Source: Aeromonas enteropelogenes (GTDB lineage: Bacteria; Pseudomonadota; Gammaproteobacteria; Enterobacterales; Aeromonadaceae). Taken from it: 64,000 bases of DNA. A model generated the notes under the pieces. It was not told the origin of the DNA, made no database searches, and saw nothing but the letters and a program-made list of their open reading frames with translations. Below, in pieces: positions 44,061-54,383 of the stretch. Every line of letters begins with the position of its first letter. Within the stretch, counting starts at the first letter, position 1. The stretch spans positions 447,661 to 511,660 of the forward strand of contig NZ_CDCG01000037.1 of the NCBI RefSeq assembly GCF_000819845.1. Direction: 5' to 3'. A program made the position numbers and the translations under genes.

Positions 44061-45101
44061 ATGTCTGCCACCGCTTCAAGCATCAATACCCTGACCGAAT
44101 TTCTGACCCAGGCAGGAACCCAGTTCCAGCTGTTTGACATGGGCCGCCAGGTGCGCCCGCTGCCAAGCGATCTCTTTTTTCGCATCGAACAGCAGCAGGA
44201 GCCCTACCCCTGGCCCCTGCAGCAGCATGCCTGGCTCGGCGTCCACTTCTTCCAGCCTGCCGAATCCCGTCACTACCTCTGGTTCCTCAAGTTTGCCCTC
44301 GATGAACGCGGCCTGCTCATCTCAAGCGGCCCCAAACACTTCATGGACCAGGTAGTGAAAACCCTAGGCTACAAGCTGACTGGCGAGCTGGACGAGGAGA
44401 AGGCCCAACGGCTGGCCGACAATCCCTATACCTTCCGCCCGGCCGAGGCCAAGATGGCCAGTCTGCATGCCAAGCTGGCCTATCAACTGGAACAGGCACC
44501 GTCCGCCTATTACGATGCCCTGCGCCATTATCTGGCGGCGCCCGGTGCCGATGGCTGGCAAACCCTGGGGGTACAGGGCTTCGCCGATCTGGCGGAGCGG
44601 CTGCACGATGAGCGCAACCTGGCACTGGTGTGCAAGGCTTTGCCGACCCTGCCGCTGGAGCCCCTCTATGCCCTCTGCCAGAGTCTGGAGAGCGCCCCCC
44701 TGCCACCGGCAGTGCAAGGTGCCCTGCTGGAGCGCATCGGCCGGGAGCAGGAGTGCGCAGCCCCCAATCCCGAGACCCTCGCCTATCTGTGCCGGGCGCT
44801 GGCCTCCTGCAACGGTAATACTCTGCGCACTAACAAGCTGCTGACCCTGCTGCAAACCCAACCCAGTCCGGCACTGCTGCTTGCCATCGCCGGCCGGCTC
44901 TGGCCCGATCTGAAAAATGCCGATCTGCTCAGCCACTATCTGGAGCAGCTGGCCCTGCAACCGACCCAGTTCTTCAATCAGGTTTTTGCCGAACTGGTCA
45001 CCTTGCCGGCCCTGCGCAATGATATGCTGGCCAGGCTGCGCGACCCAGAGCGCAGCGAGGCACTGGGCAAGGCCATCGGCCGTCTGTTCGCCTCGGCCTA
45101 A
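44061..45101 (+). CDS. DUF3549 family protein
   Basis: A 346-residue soluble protein of the DUF3549 family seen in Vibrio and Aeromonas; function unknown. The N-terminal half holds HAWLGVHFFQPAESRHYLWFLKFALDE-type sequence, and the C-terminal half is Leu/Ala-rich helical repeats suggesting a solenoid. There is no signal peptide. It heads a rightward run of five small conserved genes inserted between yqcC and syd relative to E. coli. Confidence 0.8.
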   Translation: MSATASSINTLTEFLTQAGTQFQLFDMGRQVRPLPSDLFFRIEQQQEPYPWPLQQHAWLGVHFFQPAESRHYLWFLKFALDERGLLISSGPKHFMDQVVKTLGYKLTGELDEEKAQRLADNPYTFRPAEAKMASLHAKLAYQLEQAPSAYYDALRHYLAAPGADGWQTLGVQGFADLAERLHDERNLALVCKALPTLPLEPLYALCQSLESAPLPPAVQGALLERIGREQECAAPNPETLAYLCRALASCNGNTLRTNKLLTLLQTQPSPALLLAIAGRLWPDLKNADLLSHYLEQLALQPTQFFNQVFAELVTLPALRNDMLARLRDPERSEALGKAIGRLFASA

Positions 45102-45190
45102 CCCCGCGTTCGCGCACGGACAACGAAAAGGAGACGGGAAGCCCGGCATGGGGATTCCCGTCATCACACGGACAACAAGGAAGCCCCTCC

Positions 45191-45490
45191 ATGGGAGAGA
45201 TGCTCGGAATCCTGCTGCTGATGGCCATCGGCGGACTCTTCTGGCAGCAGCGGCGACAGGCCGAGCTGGCCTGGCAATATATGCGTCGCTACTGTCAGCA
45301 CCACGACTTGCAGCTCCTGTCATTGGCCCGTGGCAAGCGCGAGCTGGCCCGCCAACCACTGCGTCTGCTGACCCACTACCAGTTCGAGTTCTCCAGCGAC
45401 GGCGAAAGCCATTATCAGGGCACTCTCAAGATGCAGGGATTGCACGTGGTCGGCGTCGAACTGCCGCCACACCGCATGCCCTCACTTTGA
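45191..45490 (+). CDS. DUF3301 family membrane-anchored protein
   Basis: 99 residues. A short N-terminal hydrophobic helix (about residues 4-17, LGILLLMAIGGLFW) is followed by a soluble domain containing AWQYMRRYCQHHDLQLL and FEFSSDGESHYQGTL, characteristic of DUF3301 in gammaproteobacteria. Probably anchored in the inner membrane with the domain in the cytoplasm. Function unknown. It lies 89 bases after the DUF3549 gene. Confidence 0.78.
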   Translation: MGEMLGILLLMAIGGLFWQQRRQAELAWQYMRRYCQHHDLQLLSLARGKRELARQPLRLLTHYQFEFSSDGESHYQGTLKMQGLHVVGVELPPHRMPSL

Positions 45491-45560
45491 ACCGGGGCAT
45501 GGCTGCAACAGGGGGAACTGGCTGGCTATAATCTCAGGGTCAAGCAACGGGAGAGACGAG

Positions 45561-45797
45561 ATGGAACCCCTTGTCCACGACCTGCCGGCCCTGTTTGCCC
45601 AGTTGGGCATGGCCAACGACGAGCTGAGCCTGCACCGCTTCGTGCATGAGCATCACCTCGACAATGAAACCCTGCTGCCGGAAGCCAGTTTCTGGAACCG
45701 CTCCCAGGCCAGCTTTCTACGTGATGCCCTGTGGCACGACTCGGACTGGTGCGAGGCGATCGATCAGCTGGATGTGATGCTGCGCCAGCCCCGCTAG
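45561..45797 (+). CDS. DUF2789 family small protein
   Basis: A 78-residue soluble protein resembling DUF2789. It has LPALFAQLGMANDELSLHRF, then FWNRSQASFLRDAL and a C-terminal DSDWCEAIDQLDVMLR. Function unknown. A GGGAGA ribosome site precedes the ATG. It lies in the same rightward run as the DUF3549 and DUF3301 genes. Confidence 0.75.
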   Translation: MEPLVHDLPALFAQLGMANDELSLHRFVHEHHLDNETLLPEASFWNRSQASFLRDALWHDSDWCEAIDQLDVMLRQPR

Positions 45798-45869
45798 GCA
45801 ACCTCTTTCCTCACCATTGGGGTTTGGTTAAGATCCCCCATCAATCTCCCATCCCTCCAGAGCACGCTA

Positions 45870-46166
45870 ATGTCCGCCCACGAGATCATCCGTATCGCCA
45901 ATGAACTGGCCGCCCGGGGCCTGACCCCCACCACCGCCATGATCAAGGCTCGCCTGAGCCAGCCCGTCCCCATGGCCGAGTTGCTCAAAGTGTTGAGCCA
46001 GTGGAAACAACAGCCTGCCGAGCCACAACTGGCCAACAGTCAGCCAGAAGAAACGCCGCAACCTGTGGGCGAGCCGACCCTGCAACAGCTGGGCGAACAG
46101 CTGAACCGACTCGAACAAAAACTGGATCGACTGACCGAACTGCTGATCCGCCAGGGGCAGAACTGA
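45870..46166 (+). CDS. Hypothetical small protein with KfrA_N-like helical N-terminus
   Basis: 98 residues. The N-terminal 45 (EIIRIANELAARGLTPTTAM, then IKARLSQPVPMAELLKVLSQWK) has the pattern of the KfrA N-terminal DNA-binding helix-turn-helix. A Gln/Pro-rich linker follows, then a C-terminal coiled-coil stretch (LQQLGEQLNRLEQKLDRLTE). It could be a small DNA-binding protein. The family call is by pattern only. The next gene begins three bases after its stop, so they are probably cotranscribed. Confidence 0.65.
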   Translation: MSAHEIIRIANELAARGLTPTTAMIKARLSQPVPMAELLKVLSQWKQQPAEPQLANSQPEETPQPVGEPTLQQLGEQLNRLEQKLDRLTELLIRQGQN

Positions 46167-46169
46167 GTC

Positions 46170-46943
46170 ATGTATATCGTCGAACTCTGTTTTGAATGCT
46201 ACCGCGACACCTCGCTGGGCGAAGCCGAGCGTGCCATCGTCAACTATCTCGACATGCTGCGCTATCAGGGCCAGGTCCTCGGGCGCGAGTTCCCCACCAG
46301 CATGCACGAGGGCTATTTCGTCAGCCGGGTCGTCTGCCCCGAGCAGGACAGCCTGCACCCGGACAACCAGAGCGAACAGGTCAAGCTGGCGGAACAGGGG
46401 CTTCACCAGGCGGGGCTGCTCGCGCCCAAGCTCCATCTGCAGGGGGCCGACCTGCTCTCCGACAGCACGGATCCCTGTCCTCGCCCCAGCTGGATGCTGC
46501 TCTATACCAGCTTCCTGCACACCTGCTCGCCGCTACGCTGCGGCGATCACTTCGCCCCCATCCCGCTCTACCGCCTGCCCGCCATCGCCAACGGGGATCA
46601 CAAGCAGATCATCAAGTGGCAGGAGGACTGGGAGGCGTGCGATCAGCTGCAGATGAACGGCTCCATCGCCGAACATGCGGCGCTGCACGAGATTGGCGAA
46701 GTCGGCAGTCGCCTCCATCGCCGGGGCAGCGATCTCGGCAAACGGCTGGAGGCCCTGACCGGCATACCCACCTACTACTACCTCTACCGGGTTGGCGGCC
46801 TGAACGCCGCCGAGGAAAAAGCCCGCCCCTGCCCCGGCTGTGGCGGCGAGTGGGCGCTGGCCGAGCCGCTGCACGAGATCTTCGACTTCAAATGTGACCA
46901 CTGCCGACTGGTCTCCAACCTCTCCTGGGATTTCAAGGATTAA
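46170..46943 (+). CDS. DUF2310 family Zn-ribbon protein
   Basis: A 257-residue soluble protein. A C-terminal zinc ribbon is visible as two CxxC pairs (Cys221/Cys224 and Cys242/Cys245). The N-terminal part starts MYIVELCFECYRDTS and contains LLYTSFLHTCSPLRCGDHF, as in DUF2310 proteins of unknown function. It follows the KfrA_N-like gene by three bases. A terminator shared with syd lies downstream. Confidence 0.82.
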   Translation: MYIVELCFECYRDTSLGEAERAIVNYLDMLRYQGQVLGREFPTSMHEGYFVSRVVCPEQDSLHPDNQSEQVKLAEQGLHQAGLLAPKLHLQGADLLSDSTDPCPRPSWMLLYTSFLHTCSPLRCGDHFAPIPLYRLPAIANGDHKQIIKWQEDWEACDQLQMNGSIAEHAALHEIGEVGSRLHRRGSDLGKRLEALTGIPTYYYLYRVGGLNAAEEKARPCPGCGGEWALAEPLHEIFDFKCDHCRLVSNLSWDFKD

Positions 46944-46976
46944 GAGTCGGGCTCAGATAGACCGGCCAGGGATAGA

Positions 46977-47017
46977 TAAAAAGAAGGGCCTTGCTCCGTG
47001 GCAAGGCCCTTCTCTTA
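46977..47017. terminator. Shared terminator of the DUF2310 gene and syd
   Basis: AGAAGGGCCTTG pairs with CAAGGCCCTTCT, a 12-bp helix. On the minus strand it runs into TTTTATC. It serves the converging transcripts. Confidence 0.8.
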
Positions 47018-47039
47018 TATTCACAACTCTTCGACAACT

Positions 47040-47588
47040 TTATTGCGAAAGGGTCTCCAGCCGCGCGAGAAACTCGGCCAGGGAAGGCGCCAGCACCAAC
47101 CGGCGACCGGAGTCGAGCCACTCCAGCCACACCTGACCGTTCTCGTTATCAAGCGAAATCAGGGTCATCTCATTGCGCGTAGTCGCGATGAAGATGGAAG
47201 GGGGGCGCTTGAGTTTGCGCAGCATCAGCAGATGGCCAATGAGGTTCTCTTTCAGCAGATCGAGATCGTCCTCGTTCCAGGGCAGGAGCAGCTCAAGGCG
47301 CAGCCCCTTGAAAAGGCAGGGGATGGGGCGACTGAACCAGTGACCAAACAGCACCAGCGCATCAGGGTGCAGCGTCAGCTCCAGCGCCTCGGCGAGGGCG
47401 CTGAAATCGGCAGGTTCGGTGCGCTGATAAGGGCGCCAGGAGATGCGACCATCGACCGGTTCCTGCAACTGGCAGGGGGAGCGCCAGTCCGCCTCCCAGT
47501 CGCACAGGGGCAGACCTCGGCGAGCCTCACCATCCCGTTGCCAGCGGGCCAAAAAATGCGCCAGGGCAGACAAAACTTGATCCGACAT
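47040..47588 (-). CDS. syd: SecY-interacting protein Syd
   Basis: A 182-residue peripheral inner-membrane protein that binds SecY and monitors translocon integrity. Start [16 protein letters not shown]. Recognisable parts are [14 protein letters not shown] near residue 30 and [29 protein letters not shown] C-terminal sequence. It diverges from queF, which follows syd in E. coli too, although its orientation here is opposite to queF. Confidence 0.92.
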   Translation of the reverse strand: MSDQVLSALAHFLARWQRDGEARRGLPLCDWEADWRSPCQLQEPVDGRISWRPYQRTEPADFSALAEALELTLHPDALVLFGHWFSRPIPCLFKGLRLELLLPWNEDDLDLLKENLIGHLLMLRKLKRPPSIFIATTRNEMTLISLDNENGQVWLEWLDSGRRLVLAPSLAEFLARLETLSQ

Positions 47589-47713
47589 CGAAAATCCCCA
47601 CAATTGCTGGCAAAGTCCGCTATTGCACCATCAAACATGGCGACAGACAAGGCTGCCTGAACCGAGCCCGTACTGGGCCGTCGGCATGCCTTTCCCTGGG
47701 ATCACTACACTTC

Positions 47714-48574
47714 ATGAGCAAACACGTGAGCAAACAAGAAAGATACGCGGGGGCCAGCGCTCTCAAGGGCCTCACCCTGGGCCAGCAGTCCGACTACATC
47801 AGCCAGTACACCCCCTCCCTGTTGCAGCCGGTTCCGCGCAGCCTGAACCGGGACGACCTGCAACTGGGTAGCGATCTGCCATTTACCGGTTGCGATGTTT
47901 GGACCCTCTACGAGCTATCCTGGCTCAATGCCAAGGGCAAGCCGATGGTCGCGGTGGGCGAGGTGACCATACCGGCCACCAGCGCTAACCTGATTGAATC
48001 CAAGTCTTTCAAGCTCTATCTGAACTCCTTCAACCAGACCCGCTGCGACTCCATAGAGGCGGTGCAGGCCATGCTGATCAAGGATCTCAGCGCCTGTGCG
48101 GGAGAAGCCGTCCAGGTCACCCTGTTCCCCCTCGACCGGGCGCCGCACCAGATTGCCACCCTGCCCGGGGAGTGCATCGACGATCAGGATATCGAGATCG
48201 ATGGTTACGAGTTTGACGCGACCCTGCTGCAGGGGGCCGCAGGCTCAGAGGTGGTGGAAGAGACGCTGCACAGCCACCTGCTCAAATCCAACTGCCTGGT
48301 AACCAGCCAGCCGGACTGGGGCTCGGTGGTGATCCGCTACAAGGGGCCCAGGGTCGATCGGGAGAAGCTGCTGCGCTACCTCATCTCGTTTCGCCAGCAC
48401 AACGAGTTCCACGAGCAGTGCATCGAGCGGATCTTCATCGACTTGCAGCACTACTGCCAACCGCAGCAGCTGACCGTCTATGCCCGCTATACTCGCCGCG
48501 GCGGGCTGGATATCAATCCGTTCCGCTCCGATTTCGAGGCTGTCCCCGCCAACCTGCGCCTGATCCGTCAGTAA
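47714..48574 (+). CDS. queF: NADPH-dependent 7-cyano-7-deazaguanine reductase QueF
   Basis: Reduces preQ0 to preQ1 in queuosine biosynthesis. It has 286 residues, the long bimodular type. The QueF motif [11 protein letters not shown] is at 95-105, the catalytic Cys194 ([12 protein letters not shown]) forms the thioimide, and Asp201 follows. It sits next to syd and upstream of ppnN in E. coli order, but two signalling genes are inserted before ppnN here. Confidence 0.96.
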   Translation: MSKHVSKQERYAGASALKGLTLGQQSDYISQYTPSLLQPVPRSLNRDDLQLGSDLPFTGCDVWTLYELSWLNAKGKPMVAVGEVTIPATSANLIESKSFKLYLNSFNQTRCDSIEAVQAMLIKDLSACAGEAVQVTLFPLDRAPHQIATLPGECIDDQDIEIDGYEFDATLLQGAAGSEVVEETLHSHLLKSNCLVTSQPDWGSVVIRYKGPRVDREKLLRYLISFRQHNEFHEQCIERIFIDLQHYCQPQQLTVYARYTRRGGLDINPFRSDFEAVPANLRLIRQ

Positions 48575-48756
48575 CCCCGGCTCGAAGAGGTAAGGAGAGA
48601 GGGTAACCCGCCCTCCCCTTGCCCGCCTCCAGACAGTAGAGGCGAGGATAAATCCCCTCTCCGGCCCCCGGACCGCATCGCGGCCACCAGTAAACACTGG
48701 ACTCAGAGGGGGGGCCTTGGATAACATGCCCTCACCTCTGCGCCGCCCTTAATCCA

Positions 48757-51027
48757 ATGAATCAACTGTTTTTTCTGGCCATGATGATGACCTCCGTGTC
48801 CGCTCCGAATCTGGATCTGGACAGGGAGCAGCTCTCCGTCGACCTGCAACAGGCTCAGTCCCTGGTGTTGACCGATCCGGCCAGATGCGTCCAGATCACC
48901 TCCGCCTTCCTGACGCGAGCAGCCAACAATCCCCAGCAGATCATCAGCAATCGCCAGGAGTTCGGCTATCGCGAACCGCTCCTGAGCTACAGCAACATGA
49001 CGCAGAATATCAGTGCCAATCTGCTCAAGGGGAAGTGCCTGCTGCAACTCGGTCAATATCAGGCCACCCAACAGGCGCTCGACACGGCCATCGCGCTCGC
49101 GGAAAAAGAGCAGCAACCCGAACTCAAAGCCCATGCGCTCTATTTCAAACTGCGCAGCCTGGAGCGCATGCCGGAGCAGCAGGGCAATCGGCAATCCCTG
49201 CTGGAACAGCTGGACGGCCAGCTGGCAGCCCCTCTTCTCAAGCAGAGCCAGTTGCAGGTATACAGCCGTCTGCTGCGTACCAGTTACGATATCGAGCAGC
49301 GGCAGTTTGAAGGGGCCAAGGCCCATCTGGCCGAGGCAAGGACCTGGGCGGCCAAGTCCACCAATCCGCTCGCCAGCGCCTGGGTCAGCGCCATCAGTGG
49401 TGATCTCTATCGCGCTCTGCAACAACCCCAGCTGGCGCTCGGTGAATATATCGATGCCCAGCAGCGCGCCAAGAACCTCAACGCCCCCCTCTTCCTCGGT
49501 CTCTTGTCGAACCAGATCGTCAAGCTCTATCAGGAGGAGCAGGAGCCCCAGAAGGCGCTGCAATATGCCAATGAGGCGGCCAACTATTTTCACTCCATCG
49601 GCAACCGTTCGCTGCTATGTGACTCCCTCATCGTGCTGGCCCGCCTCAACCGCGATCAAAATGATCTCAACATGGCGCTGGTCTACTTCTTCAATGCGCT
49701 GGATCTGCTGGATGAAGGCACCAACCGGGCACAGGCCTCCCTGCTGAAGTACGAGATCGGCAAGACCTACCTGTACAGCGGCAATCTTTCGCTGGCCGGC
49801 AACTACCTCAACGCGGCACGTCAGTCCCATGAGCTGAACGATGCCAAGGAGCCTCTGATCGACACCCTGCTGTTGCTGGGGGAGCTCTATCTGAAGAAGC
49901 AGGAAGCCGCCATTGCCATCTTGCAGCTGGAAAATGCCAGAACCCTCTCCAGCCAGATTGGTGACACTCGCCGCCAGTACGAAGTGTTCCGCCTGCTCTC
50001 CCTCGCATATGAGCAAAAGGGTTATCTGCGCCAGGCCCTCGACAGCTACAAGCAGTTCCATCGCCTGGGTGAAGAGGTGCGCCAGCAGGAGCTGGCCCTG
50101 GAGCAGGCGGCCATTCGTGACAACTATGTTCAGGTTGAACGGGCTCAGCAAATCAAGGAGCTGGAGCAGCGCCTGAGCAACAGCCAGCACCAGCAGGAGC
50201 GCTACCTCTGGTCGAGCATCACCACCAGCCTGCTGCTGGCGCTCTTCATCTACCTCTTCTTCACGCTCTGGCTCAAGCTGCGTACCGCCCGCCTGCAGGT
50301 CAAGCGTACCGGTGAGGCCCTGCAGATCGAGCCACGCTCCGGCCTCGCCAACTGGCAACGCCTGATGAATCGCTGGCCGCGGGAGATGGCCAAACGCCAG
50401 TTGAAATCGGAACGCTGGTTCCTGAGTGAAGAGCCCACCAGCGAATTTGACGACAAGCTGCACTACCTGCTGTTCCGGGTCCCTTTCCTGATCAACGCCC
50501 TGGAGCATCACGGCTATCAGGCCAGTCGCGAAATAGAGCAGGCCTTTGGCACCTATGTCGACACCCTGACCCCCCAGGATGGCCGTATCTATGATCTGCG
50601 GGAAGGCCATATCCTCTATGTGGTGCCCCAGCGTCACGTCGCCAATCTGCATCAGCTGGCTGGCGACCTGCTGGCGTCCATCGCCGCTTTCCCCTGCGAA
50701 TATCCGCTGGATCGCCAGATAAGCCTCGGGATAGTGAGTCACCCCTTCCTGCCAAAGGCCGCCACCGCGCTGGATCACAACGGGCTGTTCGATCTCTGCT
50801 ATCTCGCCCTGTCGGGAGCCATTCAGCTCAGTGAAAAATGCCAGGAAAGTGCCTGGCTGGAGCTGGCTGCCATCGATTGCCAGCAGGCGGCATTTTTTAA
50901 TGGGGATGTGTGGCAATGCGGCTTGATGGCGATTGACAAGGGATTGGTAAAAGTCAATTCTTCTCATGAAAAGCAATGGGTTAATTGGCCCCGACTTGCA
51001 AGGACGCAAGCACCAGTTGACCAATAA
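48757..51027 (+). CDS. TPR sensor with membrane helix and degenerate GGDEF-like C-terminus
   Basis: 756 residues. A possible signal sequence (MNQLFFLAMMMTSVSA) leads into a long periplasmic TPR-type helical array (about residues 30-460) and a coiled-coil stretch. One membrane helix at about 484-508 is followed by a cytoplasmic domain. The domain has the layout of a GGDEF domain (a SGLANWQRLMNRW element replaces the usual DxLTGLxNR), but no GGDEF or metal-binding motif is visible, so catalysis is unlikely. It is followed after 91 bases by an apparently active diguanylate cyclase. No good ribosome site at this ATG. Function unknown; a c-di-GMP signalling partner is inferred. Confidence 0.72.
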   Translation: MNQLFFLAMMMTSVSAPNLDLDREQLSVDLQQAQSLVLTDPARCVQITSAFLTRAANNPQQIISNRQEFGYREPLLSYSNMTQNISANLLKGKCLLQLGQYQATQQALDTAIALAEKEQQPELKAHALYFKLRSLERMPEQQGNRQSLLEQLDGQLAAPLLKQSQLQVYSRLLRTSYDIEQRQFEGAKAHLAEARTWAAKSTNPLASAWVSAISGDLYRALQQPQLALGEYIDAQQRAKNLNAPLFLGLLSNQIVKLYQEEQEPQKALQYANEAANYFHSIGNRSLLCDSLIVLARLNRDQNDLNMALVYFFNALDLLDEGTNRAQASLLKYEIGKTYLYSGNLSLAGNYLNAARQSHELNDAKEPLIDTLLLLGELYLKKQEAAIAILQLENARTLSSQIGDTRRQYEVFRLLSLAYEQKGYLRQALDSYKQFHRLGEEVRQQELALEQAAIRDNYVQVERAQQIKELEQRLSNSQHQQERYLWSSITTSLLLALFIYLFFTLWLKLRTARLQVKRTGEALQIEPRSGLANWQRLMNRWPREMAKRQLKSERWFLSEEPTSEFDDKLHYLLFRVPFLINALEHHGYQASREIEQAFGTYVDTLTPQDGRIYDLREGHILYVVPQRHVANLHQLAGDLLASIAAFPCEYPLDRQISLGIVSHPFLPKAATALDHNGLFDLCYLALSGAIQLSEKCQESAWLELAAIDCQQAAFFNGDVWQCGLMAIDKGLVKVNSSHEKQWVNWPRLARTQAPVDQ

Positions 51028-51118
51028 AAACATAGATAACAGACGAGGCTCGAAGCGAGGTTCGACCACGGTTGCTATCCAACATAAAAAACAAGAATGA
51101 CAACAGGGCGACCTGATA

Positions 51119-52726
51119 ATGAACGACATCGCTGCCGTAACAGGACAATTGGCCAGACTCAGGGAGTCCCTCCAGCAGAAACAGCTGGAGCTTGACGGTC
51201 TTCTCTCTTTCTCCGATGCGGAACGCATCCGCAGCATCCAGTTCATCAACAAACTGATGCTATCCTGCCGTGGTTTCGATCGGGAACTCGACAACCGGTT
51301 TGCCCGCCTGAAACAAAAACTCGACGGCAATCCATCCTACACCTCGCTGGATGCCGACCTGCTCGCCATCGAAAAACTGCTGCAACAGCACAGCAATGCC
51401 CTGGAAGAGTCGATGAACCTGACCCAGGCGGCCATCGAACTCGGCTCCAAGCAGCTCAAAACCATCAAAGGCTTCCCGGAAGAGACCCGTAAATCCCTCA
51501 AGGAGTTTCTGGCAAGCCCCGCCGGTTACGGTATCGCCGACCACCAGAAGAAGGTGATCAAGCTGCTCGAATTCTATCAGCAGGCGATCAAGATCCAGTT
51601 GCTGCCAAGCCAGCCACTGCTTGTCAAACCAGCTCCCCAGGCGTCAGAAAGCGAAAAGCATCATCAGGCACCACATGACTCTTTCGATTTCAAGGATCAT
51701 GCCCGTATTGCCGACGAGCTGCAGCGCCTCATCACGGAACTCGATTTTGCCGGCGCCATCGGCGAAAGCCTGGGGGATATCCGCCGCCAACTGCTGCTTG
51801 GCATAGCCCCTCACCTGCTGGCCGAGACCTGCATGCAGGTGATCGAGCTTATCATCGAGGGCACCCGTGAGGAGCGCAAAGCCTCCCGGGCATTTTTGAG
51901 CACCCTCAACGAGAGCCTGTCTGCGGTACATGTCGGCTTTACCGAATCGCTGGATGAAGGGCGCGCCCTGCAAAACGAGACCAAAGAGACCCGGGAGGCG
52001 CTGGTCAGCGAACTGCAGGCCATCGATCACTCCCTGGCCAACCACCAGACTCTGGAGGCACTCAAAGAGACCATCTCCAGTCATATGGGAGCCATCAATC
52101 TGCTACTGCAGGAGCGGGAAAACACCGCTGCCCGTGAGCGTCACCTGCTCACCCGCCTCTCCACCATGGAGTCCAAGCTGCGGCTGATGAAGGAGGAGAC
52201 TGCCGAGTACAAGAAGCGGCTCACTATCCAGAAGCACAAGCTGTTCCTCGACAGCCTGACCCAAGTTCACAACCGGGCCGCCCTCGACGAGCGGCTGGAG
52301 CAGGAGTACAAGCGCTGGTTGCGCTACCGCACCCCGCTGTGCATGGCGATCATCGACATCGATCACTTCAAGCACATCAATGACAACTACGGCCACATGG
52401 CCGGCGACAAGGCGTTGAAGGTGGTCGCCAAGGCCCTGCAGAGCACCCTGCGCGATACCGATTTCATCGCCCGTTTTGGCGGTGAGGAGTTCGTGGTGCT
52501 GCTGCCCAACATCAATCCGGACAAATTCCAGAAGCCGCTGGAGGCCCTGCGCCAGACCATCAAGAGCATCCCGTTCCGGTTTCGTGATGCCAAGGTGGAG
52601 ATCACCATCTCCATCGGTGCCACCCTGTTCCAGGATGGTGACAACCCCTCGGACGTGTTCGAGCGGGCAGACAAGGCGCTCTATCACTCCAAGAACAATG
52701 GCCGGGATCAAGTGACACTTGCCTGA
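51119..52726 (+). CDS. GGDEF diguanylate cyclase with long helical N-terminus
   Basis: 535 residues. The N-terminal ~360 are helical and coiled-coil with no membrane segment and no recognised sensor fold. The C-terminal GGDEF domain is intact: DSLTQVHNR element, [14 protein letters not shown] substrate site, active-site GGEEF at 454-458, and an RDTD inhibitory I-site at 445-448. It should make c-di-GMP and be product-inhibited. It follows the TPR gene in the same direction and ends in a terminator, so the two are probably an operon. Confidence 0.92.
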   Translation: MNDIAAVTGQLARLRESLQQKQLELDGLLSFSDAERIRSIQFINKLMLSCRGFDRELDNRFARLKQKLDGNPSYTSLDADLLAIEKLLQQHSNALEESMNLTQAAIELGSKQLKTIKGFPEETRKSLKEFLASPAGYGIADHQKKVIKLLEFYQQAIKIQLLPSQPLLVKPAPQASESEKHHQAPHDSFDFKDHARIADELQRLITELDFAGAIGESLGDIRRQLLLGIAPHLLAETCMQVIELIIEGTREERKASRAFLSTLNESLSAVHVGFTESLDEGRALQNETKETREALVSELQAIDHSLANHQTLEALKETISSHMGAINLLLQERENTAARERHLLTRLSTMESKLRLMKEETAEYKKRLTIQKHKLFLDSLTQVHNRAALDERLEQEYKRWLRYRTPLCMAIIDIDHFKHINDNYGHMAGDKALKVVAKALQSTLRDTDFIARFGGEEFVVLLPNINPDKFQKPLEALRQTIKSIPFRFRDAKVEITISIGATLFQDGDNPSDVFERADKALYHSKNNGRDQVTLA

Positions 52727-52800
52727 GGCGGCTAAAAAAACGGCAAACGCAACTCATCCCTATTCCCCTTCCCCCTGCCTTGCCACTACTATCGAACTCA

Positions 52801-52826
52801 GGGGATGCACAAGCATCCCCCTTTTC
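52801..52826 (+). terminator. Terminator of the TPR/cyclase operon
   Basis: GGGGATGC pairs with GCATCCCC around ACAA, followed by CTTTTCTC. The T-run is short. Confidence 0.7.
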
Positions 52827-52872
52827 TCCCCAGGGAAAACACAACGATAACAAGCGAGTGAAAGGGGAATTT

Positions 52873-54228
52873 ATGATTACGCACATCAATCCCGTTGGCA
52901 GCATGGACCTGCTGTCACAGCTCGAGGTGGATCGCCTCAAACAGACTGCCTCCAGCGATATTTATCAGCTGTTTCGCAACTGCTCACTGGCGGTACTCAA
53001 CTCGGGCAGCCATACCGACAGCTCCAAGGAGATACTGGAGCGTTTCAAATCCTTCGATATTCATGTGATCCGGCGCGAGCGCGGGGTCAAGCTGGAGCTG
53101 TTCAACGCCCCCGAGCACGCCTTCGTCGATGGCGAGATCATCCGCGGCATTCAGGAACACCTCTTCTCCGTGCTGCGCGACATCCTCTATGTCTCTAACC
53201 AGCTGGAGTCCAACCGCCAGGTCAACCTGACCAACTCCACCCATATCTCCAACGTGGTGTTTGCCATCCTGCGCAACGCCAAGGTGATCCAGCCCGGCGC
53301 CGATCCCAACCTGATCGTCTGCTGGGGCGGTCACTCCATCAACGAGATCGAGTACCAGTACACCAGGGCCGTGGGCAACGAGCTGGGGTTGCGTGAACTC
53401 AATATCTGCACCGGTTGTGGCCCGGGTGCCATGGAGGGTCCGATGAAGGGCGCCGCCGTCGGCCACGCCAAGCAGCGGGTGCGCAGCGGCCGCTATATCG
53501 GCCTGACTGAACCCTCTATCATCGCCGCCGAGCCGCCCAACCCCATCGTCAACGAGCTGGTGATCCTGCCGGACATCGAGAAGCGCCTGGAGGCCTTCGT
53601 GCGCCTCGGTCACGGCATCATCATCTTCCCGGGCGGCGTCGGCACCGCAGAGGAACTGCTCTACCTGCTCGGCATCATGATGCACCCGGCCAACGAGCGC
53701 CAGCCCATGCCTATCGTGCTGACCGGGCCGAAGGAGAGTGCCGACTACTTCCGCGCCATCGACGACTTCATCAAGGCGACGCTGGGAGAACCGGCCACCA
53801 AGCTCTACCGGATCATCGTCGGCGATGCGCCCGAGGTGGCCCGGGTGATGAAAGAGGCAATGCCGAAAATTCGCGAATACCGCAAATCGGTCGGGGATGC
53901 CTACTCCTTCAACTGGTCCTTGCGGATTGAGCCCGAGTTCCAGCTGCCGTTCGAGCCGGATCACGCCAGCATGGGGGGCCTGGATCTGCATCGTAACCAG
54001 CCCCCCCAGCTGCTGGCAGCCAATCTGAGGCGCGCCTTCTCTGGTATCGTCGCAGGCAACGTCAAGGAAGGGGGCATTCGCGCCATCGAGAAGAAGGGCC
54101 CCTTCAAGATCCATGGCGACAAGGAGCTGATGCACCTGATGGACAGGCTGCTGGAGAGCTTCGTCAAACAGCAGCGGATGAAGCTGCCTGGCAGCCAGTA
54201 TGTGCCCTGTTACGAGATAGTGCGCTGA
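52873..54228 (+). CDS. ppnN: Pyrimidine/purine nucleotide 5'-monophosphate nucleosidase PpnN
   Basis: Cleaves nucleoside monophosphates to base and ribose 5-phosphate; in E. coli it is stimulated by ppGpp. It has 451 residues. The LOG-like Rossmann core has [16 protein letters not shown] and [16 protein letters not shown]. The start [15 protein letters not shown] follows GGGGA; an open frame upstream is not conserved. It is downstream of queF in E. coli as well. Confidence 0.95.
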   Translation: MITHINPVGSMDLLSQLEVDRLKQTASSDIYQLFRNCSLAVLNSGSHTDSSKEILERFKSFDIHVIRRERGVKLELFNAPEHAFVDGEIIRGIQEHLFSVLRDILYVSNQLESNRQVNLTNSTHISNVVFAILRNAKVIQPGADPNLIVCWGGHSINEIEYQYTRAVGNELGLRELNICTGCGPGAMEGPMKGAAVGHAKQRVRSGRYIGLTEPSIIAAEPPNPIVNELVILPDIEKRLEAFVRLGHGIIIFPGGVGTAEELLYLLGIMMHPANERQPMPIVLTGPKESADYFRAIDDFIKATLGEPATKLYRIIVGDAPEVARVMKEAMPKIREYRKSVGDAYSFNWSLRIEPEFQLPFEPDHASMGGLDLHRNQPPQLLAANLRRAFSGIVAGNVKEGGIRAIEKKGPFKIHGDKELMHLMDRLLESFVKQQRMKLPGSQYVPCYEIVR

Positions 54229-54268
54229 CGGCCAATCAAGCCTGCTCATAGGCAGATCAAGATGACAA

Positions 54269-54294
54269 ACGGGGGCGCATCGGCCCCCGTTTTT
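54269..54294 (+). terminator. ppnN terminator
   Basis: ACGGGGGC pairs with GCCCCCGT around a six-base loop, followed by TTTTA. Confidence 0.88.
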
Positions 54295-54383
54295 ATCCTC
54301 TGCTTGCGGTGCGGACTATGGAAGGGCTGCCATGACTTCCGTCAGTTGTTACAATGTGGCGCCCCGACTGCCAAGAGTGCCCC

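Noticed and set aside
50300..51027. Active diguanylate cyclase domain at the end of the TPR protein
   Set aside because: No GGDEF/GGEEF motif and no intact metal-binding or substrate residues could be seen.
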